A stretch of DNA of 64,000 bases from Desulfosporosinus sp. OT (GTDB lineage: Bacteria > Bacillota > Desulfitobacteriia > Desulfitobacteriales > Desulfitobacteriaceae), in the NCBI RefSeq assembly GCF_000224515.1, contig NZ_AGAF01000053.1:1-64000 (forward strand), written 5' to 3'. Each line of letters opens with the position of its first letter. Position 1 is the first letter of the stretch. Shown here piece by piece: positions 59,847 through 64,000 of this stretch. The position numbers and the translations under genes are program-made. The notes beneath the pieces were generated by a model that did no database searches, was not told where the DNA came from, and saw nothing but the letters and a program-made list of their open reading frames with translations.

Positions 59847-61748
59847 TTAGACTACGTCATTTTCTAAATTTGCTCCAGCAAACTGACTGTTGTAAAGATC
59901 TGCATAGAAACCGTTCTGAGCCAGAAGATCATTATGGTTACCCATTTCAATAATACTTCCTTTGTTCATTACCAAGATTAATTCTGCATCTCTGATCGTA
60001 GAAAGTCTATGGGCAATTACAAAGCTCGTTCGACCATTCATAAGTTCCGTCATCGCTTTTTGGATATAAACCTCCGTTCTCGAGTCAACACTACTTGTCG
60101 CTTCATCAAGAATTAGAATTGAAGGATCTGCCAGGATTGCCCGAGCAATTGTTAGAAGTTGTTTTTGACCCTGCGAAATATTTGAAGCTTCTTCATTTAA
60201 GATTGTATTATAACCATCAGGAAGTGTTTTAATGAAGTGATGGGCGTGGGCAGCTCTTGTTGCTTGGATAACCTCTTCTTCTGTAGCACCCTCTCGCCCA
60301 TAGGCTATATTTTCCATAATAGTACCATTAAAAAGCCAAGTATCTTGAAGCACCATACCGAACATACTGCGTAAAGAGCCACGCTTGATATCTCGGATAT
60401 CAACACCATCGATCGTGATTTTACCAGCACCTATTTCATAGAATCGCATTAGCAGATTAACAAGTGTCGTCTTCCCAGCACCCGTTGGCCCAACGATAGC
60501 AATGGTATGACCCTGCTTCACGTCGATATTCATATTCTTGATAAGTGGTTCCTCTTCTTTATAGCTAAAGTCTACATTTTCAAATCTTACTTCGCCCTTA
60601 GGGAAGGCAATGACTTTAGCATCCGCACTATCCGGTAATTCTTCACTTTCATCCAGCAATTCAAAGACACGCTCAGCCGATGCCACTGTTGATTGAATGA
60701 TGTTAGCAATATTGGCCGTCTGAACGATTGGCATCGTAAATTGCCTTGAATATTGAATAAACGCTAGAATGTCGCCAATTGTGATGGCACCTCTCGTTGC
60801 AAAAATACCGCCAACGACACAGACAATAACATATCCTAGATTGCCAACGAATCTCATTAAGGGCATTATTATCCCTGAAATAAACTGTGCTTTATAGCCG
60901 GCAGTATAGAGTTGCTCATTAATAGCATTAAAGGTTGTAATCGATTCATCCTCACGGCCGTAAGCCTTAACAATTCTGTGACCAGTGTACATTTCTTCGA
61001 CATGCCCATTAAGTTGTCCCAGTGATTTTTGCTGTGCAGCAAAGTTCTTTTGAGAGTGTTTGGCTATATTCATGGTCACTGCGACATAGAGTGGTAACGT
61101 TAAGATAACAATAAGGGTTAATAAGGGGCTTATGGAAAGCATCATAACCACAACGCCAAGAATCGTTACAATAGACGTAATCAATTGGGTCAGACTTTGC
61201 TGGAGCGTCGTTGAAATATTATCAAAGTCGTTGGTAACACGGCTGAGAATTTCGCCATGCGTACGGGCATCAAAGAACTTAAGCGGTAAGCGGGCAAGCT
61301 TCTCATCAACTTCCTTGCGCATATTATAAACAGTTTTTTGGGCAACTCCAGCCATAATATATTGTTGCAAATAACTAAATACCGCACTAATAAGATATAA
61401 CCCTAAAAGAATTAACACAATCTGACCAATATACGTGAAATCCATGCTTGGAATAGGCTGATGCATCTTCAGGGCCATCATTTTGGCTCCGAAACCTTCA
61501 GCTATTTTGGTAATCGCCTTACTCATAATTTTGGGTCCAACAATACTAAAAATGGTTCCCAAGATTGCAAATATAAACACGGTAATAAATCTAGTTCTCT
61601 GAGGCTTTAAATAACTAAGCAACCTGAAAAGTGTTCCCTTAAAATCCTTCGCTTTTTCTACTGGTTTTCCAAGTGATCCCGCCGGGCCGCCTGATCTTCC
61701 GCCAAAAACTCCTTGTTGAGGTTTATCAACTTTACGTTCTTCACTCAT
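59847..61748 (-). CDS. ABC exporter half-transporter, canonical Walker B
   Basis: A 633-residue exporter. A Gly/Pro-rich N-terminal stretch precedes six helices (about 45-330). The ATPase domain has Walker A GPTGAGKTT, signature NISQGQKQLL (Gly replaced by Gln), Walker B ILILDEATSSVD and H-loop VIAHRLSTIRDA. Together with the neighbouring gene it forms a heterodimeric multidrug-type exporter (TM287/288, BmrCD or YheHI-like), where the partner supplies the non-canonical site. It overlaps the upstream partner by 4 bases. Confidence 0.92.
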   Translation of the reverse strand: MSEERKVDKPQQGVFGGRSGGPAGSLGKPVEKAKDFKGTLFRLLSYLKPQRTRFITVFIFAILGTIFSIVGPKIMSKAITKIAEGFGAKMMALKMHQPIPSMDFTYIGQIVLILLGLYLISAVFSYLQQYIMAGVAQKTVYNMRKEVDEKLARLPLKFFDARTHGEILSRVTNDFDNISTTLQQSLTQLITSIVTILGVVVMMLSISPLLTLIVILTLPLYVAVTMNIAKHSQKNFAAQQKSLGQLNGHVEEMYTGHRIVKAYGREDESITTFNAINEQLYTAGYKAQFISGIIMPLMRFVGNLGYVIVCVVGGIFATRGAITIGDILAFIQYSRQFTMPIVQTANIANIIQSTVASAERVFELLDESEELPDSADAKVIAFPKGEVRFENVDFSYKEEEPLIKNMNIDVKQGHTIAIVGPTGAGKTTLVNLLMRFYEIGAGKITIDGVDIRDIKRGSLRSMFGMVLQDTWLFNGTIMENIAYGREGATEEEVIQATRAAHAHHFIKTLPDGYNTILNEEASNISQGQKQLLTIARAILADPSILILDEATSSVDSRTEVYIQKAMTELMNGRTSFVIAHRLSTIRDAELILVMNKGSIIEMGNHNDLLAQNGFYADLYNSQFAGANLENDVV

Positions 61749-63472
61749 GCCAATTCCTCCTCTGAAAGCTGTGAAGCTACAATCTCGCGATATACCTTAC
61801 AGGTATTTAGCAATTCTTTATGCGTTCCCATGCCCGATATCTGACCGTCATCTAAGACTATAATTCTATCCGCATCTCTAACCGTTGAAACGCTTTGGGC
61901 AATAATAAAAACCGTAGCATCCAGAACTTCGGGCTTAAGAGCTGCCCGTAACTTAGCAGAGGTTTTAAAATCTAAGGCAGAGAAACTATCGTCAAAAATA
62001 TAGATCTCCGGTTTCCTAATTAAAGCACGGGCAATAGAAAGACGTTGTTTCTGTCCCCCCGAAACATTGGTTCCGCCCTGGGCAATATGATGATCAAAAC
62101 CTGCCTCTAACCCTGAGACGAACTCCGTAGCTTGAGCAACACGGGCTGCCTGTTCAAGCTCTTCCATAGTAGCATTTTCTTTGCCGTATTTTATATTTTC
62201 AGCAATAGTCCCTGAAAAAAGCACCGTTTTTTGAGGGACAAAACCGATTTTAGCACGCAGCGCTTTCTGACTCATTTCTCGAACATCGACTCCATCAACT
62301 AAAACACTGCCGTTTTCCACATCGTAGAAACGAGTAATCAAATTTACTAACGTGGATTTCCCTGAACCGGTCCCTCCAATAATTGCTGTTAGCTCACCTG
62401 GTTTTGCGCTGAAGGTTATCTTGTTCAGAGCTGGTTGATCTGCGCCAGGGTACCTAAAGGATACTTCTTTAAATTCAACAAAACCTCCTTCATTATTCGC
62501 AGTATTTGATTTTTCAGGATCAATGATATCGAGGTTTGCTTCCAGTACTTCATTGATTCTCACCGCCGAAACCTGAGCGCGGGGAACCATAATGAATAAC
62601 ATCACAAGCATCAGTAAGGAAAATAAGATTTGCGTAGCATATTGAATAAAGGCTAACAGTGATCCAATCTGCATAGATCCATCTTCTATTCTTAGCGCAC
62701 CAAACCAAACAAGTGCCACCGTGGTTAAGTTCATGATCAACATCATCGCTGGCATCAATACCGCCATAATTATATTGACTTTAACTGCGTTGTCCATAAG
62801 ATCTGCGTTAGCGTCATCAAAGCGCACTCTTTCTTTCTCAATGCGATTAAAAGCTCGCACAACTCTGATGCCTGTAAGCTTTTCTCGTAAAACAAGATTC
62901 AATTTATCTATCTTTTCTTGCATGACCTTAAATAGAGGCAAGCCTCTTTTCAAGGTCATCCCAATGACAAGGAATAGGATTGGTATTGTAACCACGAGCA
63001 CCCAGGCCAGTGATCTATCCTGTTGCAAGGCCATAATAACTCCACCAATACATGTTAACGGCGCAGTAATCATCATACTTAGGATCAAAACCGATACTTG
63101 CTGAATTTGAGTTACATCGTTGGTCGTTCTTGTAATCAGCGTCGCAGTTCCAAATTTATCAAACTCATGCAGAGAAAAACTTTCAACTTTAGCAAAAATC
63201 TTTTCTCGCAAAATCTTGCCAAATCCTACAGCTGTTTTTGATGAGAGATAGGTGGCCATAATTGCGCATAATGTCCCCCCTGCTGCAATGAGTAACATGA
63301 AACCACCAATCTTAAGAATATAATTAATATCTTGGTTAGCTAAACCCTTGTCAACAATGTCGGCCATTAAGGTCGGTAAATAGAGATCTGAAAGTACTTG
63401 TGCAAAAAGGAAAACGATTATAACCGCTATATATAGAGAATATTGTTTAAGGAATCTATATAATTTAAGCAT
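61745..63472 (-). CDS. ABC exporter half-transporter with degenerate catalytic site
   Basis: A 575-residue exporter. Six helices precede an ATPase domain with Walker A GGTGSGKST, signature NVSGGQKQRLSIARAL, Walker B IYIFDDSFSALD (Asp in place of the catalytic Glu) and IIAQSVSTV where the H-loop His is Gln. These are the two hallmarks of the non-hydrolysing subunit of heterodimeric exporters. It probably exports drugs or lipids with the following gene. A MarR-family regulator gene is 44 bases upstream on the same strand and likely controls both. Confidence 0.93.
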   Translation of the reverse strand: MLKLYRFLKQYSLYIAVIIVFLFAQVLSDLYLPTLMADIVDKGLANQDINYILKIGGFMLLIAAGGTLCAIMATYLSSKTAVGFGKILREKIFAKVESFSLHEFDKFGTATLITRTTNDVTQIQQVSVLILSMMITAPLTCIGGVIMALQQDRSLAWVLVVTIPILFLVIGMTLKRGLPLFKVMQEKIDKLNLVLREKLTGIRVVRAFNRIEKERVRFDDANADLMDNAVKVNIIMAVLMPAMMLIMNLTTVALVWFGALRIEDGSMQIGSLLAFIQYATQILFSLLMLVMLFIMVPRAQVSAVRINEVLEANLDIIDPEKSNTANNEGGFVEFKEVSFRYPGADQPALNKITFSAKPGELTAIIGGTGSGKSTLVNLITRFYDVENGSVLVDGVDVREMSQKALRAKIGFVPQKTVLFSGTIAENIKYGKENATMEELEQAARVAQATEFVSGLEAGFDHHIAQGGTNVSGGQKQRLSIARALIRKPEIYIFDDSFSALDFKTSAKLRAALKPEVLDATVFIIAQSVSTVRDADRIIVLDDGQISGMGTHKELLNTCKVYREIVASQLSEEELA

Positions 63473-63516
63473 TAAAATTCCATCTCCAATCTTTTGTGAT
63501 CTAGATGAGTTCAGAA

Positions 63517-63957
63517 TTATTCTTCGTAACCACCTAAAAGCTTCCTCAAGGCATCTAAACCTTCAAATATTTTATCAAGTTCTTCGGGGGTGCCTTTGTT
63601 CATTGTGTTTTCGATACTTTCCTCTAGTCTTTTATGAAAATTCTTGTGCCTTTCCATGAAATCAGAAGATATGCTGACGTAAACGACTCTTTTATCTTGT
63701 TCGCTTCTTTTTCTTTCTACCATCCCCTGCTTCTCAAGCCTATCGATAATGCCTGATACTGTGCTATTGGATAAACAAAGCTTGCTACTTAATTCCGTTA
63801 TTTTAAGCGTTTTTTCTTTACTTAGAATTCCAATGACCATGCTTTGAGGAGCAGTCATACCTATTCCCTCAAACATTTTGCTCATATTTTGTTTGAAAAG
63901 GTGCATTACTTCCTGAAAAAGTTTAGCAACTTTTACGCTATCATTTGAGTTCTCCAT
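63517..63957 (-). CDS. MarR-family transcriptional regulator
   Basis: About 146 residues. Central winged helix: LKITELSSKLCLSNSTVSGI (recognition helix), DRLEKQGMVERKRSEQDKRV (wing with the DxR hallmark). The N- and C-terminal helices (EVMHLFKQNMSKMFEGIGMT; LDKIFEGLDALRKLLGG) form the dimer. It probably represses the exporter operon until a ligand binds. ATG 63957 after GGCGGTG is preferred; GTG 63966 is in frame. AT-rich dyads near 63970-64000 are possible operators at the window edge. Confidence 0.92.
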   Translation of the reverse strand: MENSNDSVKVAKLFQEVMHLFKQNMSKMFEGIGMTAPQSMVIGILSKEKTLKITELSSKLCLSNSTVSGIIDRLEKQGMVERKRSEQDKRVVYVSISSDFMERHKNFHKRLEESIENTMNKGTPEELDKIFEGLDALRKLLGGYEE

Positions 63958-64000
63958 TTTGTTCACCGCCTCGCAATATATTTTGTATAAGAATACTTCG

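Noticed and set aside
1..64000. CRISPR array, rRNA or tRNA genes
   Set aside because: No regularly spaced short repeats and no tRNA or rRNA signature were seen on either strand; the dispersed repeats are kilobases apart.

Overview
The window looks like an accessory region from an anaerobic, spore-forming, low-to-mid GC Firmicute of the Desulfosporosinus/Desulfitobacterium (Peptococcaceae) kind. The evidence is gene content: nickel/peptide importers, CooT, a corrinoid methyl-carrier protein, FmdE, cobalamin riboswitches, DUF3842, and SigH-type promoter sequences. The assignment is inferred from content, not from a marker gene.

Layout. 0-3.5 kb: an ECF sigma factor running off the left edge, a four-cluster ferredoxin, and broken ABC genes, one a fusion of an exporter with a DppD-type ATPase. 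3.6-10.1 kb: GNAT, Rrf2/flavin protein pair, lipoprotein, MerR-controlled MFS pump, a membrane-anchored surface protein, a VOC protein. 10.1-11.5 kb: a 5'-truncated group II intron joined to an acetyltransferase fragment. 11.5-18.5 kb: MocR/DMT pair, a decayed prephenate dehydratase, gene fragments, a TetR/DHA2 pump pair. 18.8-24.5 kb: a Dpp/Opp/Nik-type importer whose DppC gene carries an in-frame TAG. 24.6-37 kb: a metallo-beta-lactamase-fold gene split at a slippery A run, an FRG-domain protein, a DUF1848 protein, BlaI/BlaR1, a two-component system, an ABC-2 exporter, and duplicated fragments. 37-47 kb: two hicAB modules flanking a methyltransferase plus Nik/Opp-type operon. 47-56 kb: a corrinoid/iron-type importer with FmdE and a methyltransferase, two back-to-back cobalamin riboswitches with near-identical promoters, and a corrinoid protein. 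56.9-59.6 kb: CooT, CbiQ, CbiO and a TrmO-like protein with a histidine-rich tail. 59.8-64 kb: a heterodimeric ABC exporter with a MarR regulator.

Main theme: uptake and handling of Ni/Co and corrinoids (two nickel/peptide-type importers, a B12-type importer, an ECF Ni/Co importer, CooT, a corrinoid protein). The most unusual observation is a dispersed family of about ten small units. Each intact copy reads as a SigH-type promoter (GCAGGAATT, 11-12 nt, GTAGAAT) followed by a short transcribed stretch and a covarying terminator-like hairpin. Several sit directly upstream of the metal and corrinoid operons. I read them as a multicopy small-RNA or leader family.

A second theme is decay by internal deletion. 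Many genes survive only as two ends with the middle missing, or as fusions between unrelated genes. Nothing resembling rRNA, tRNA or CRISPR was seen.
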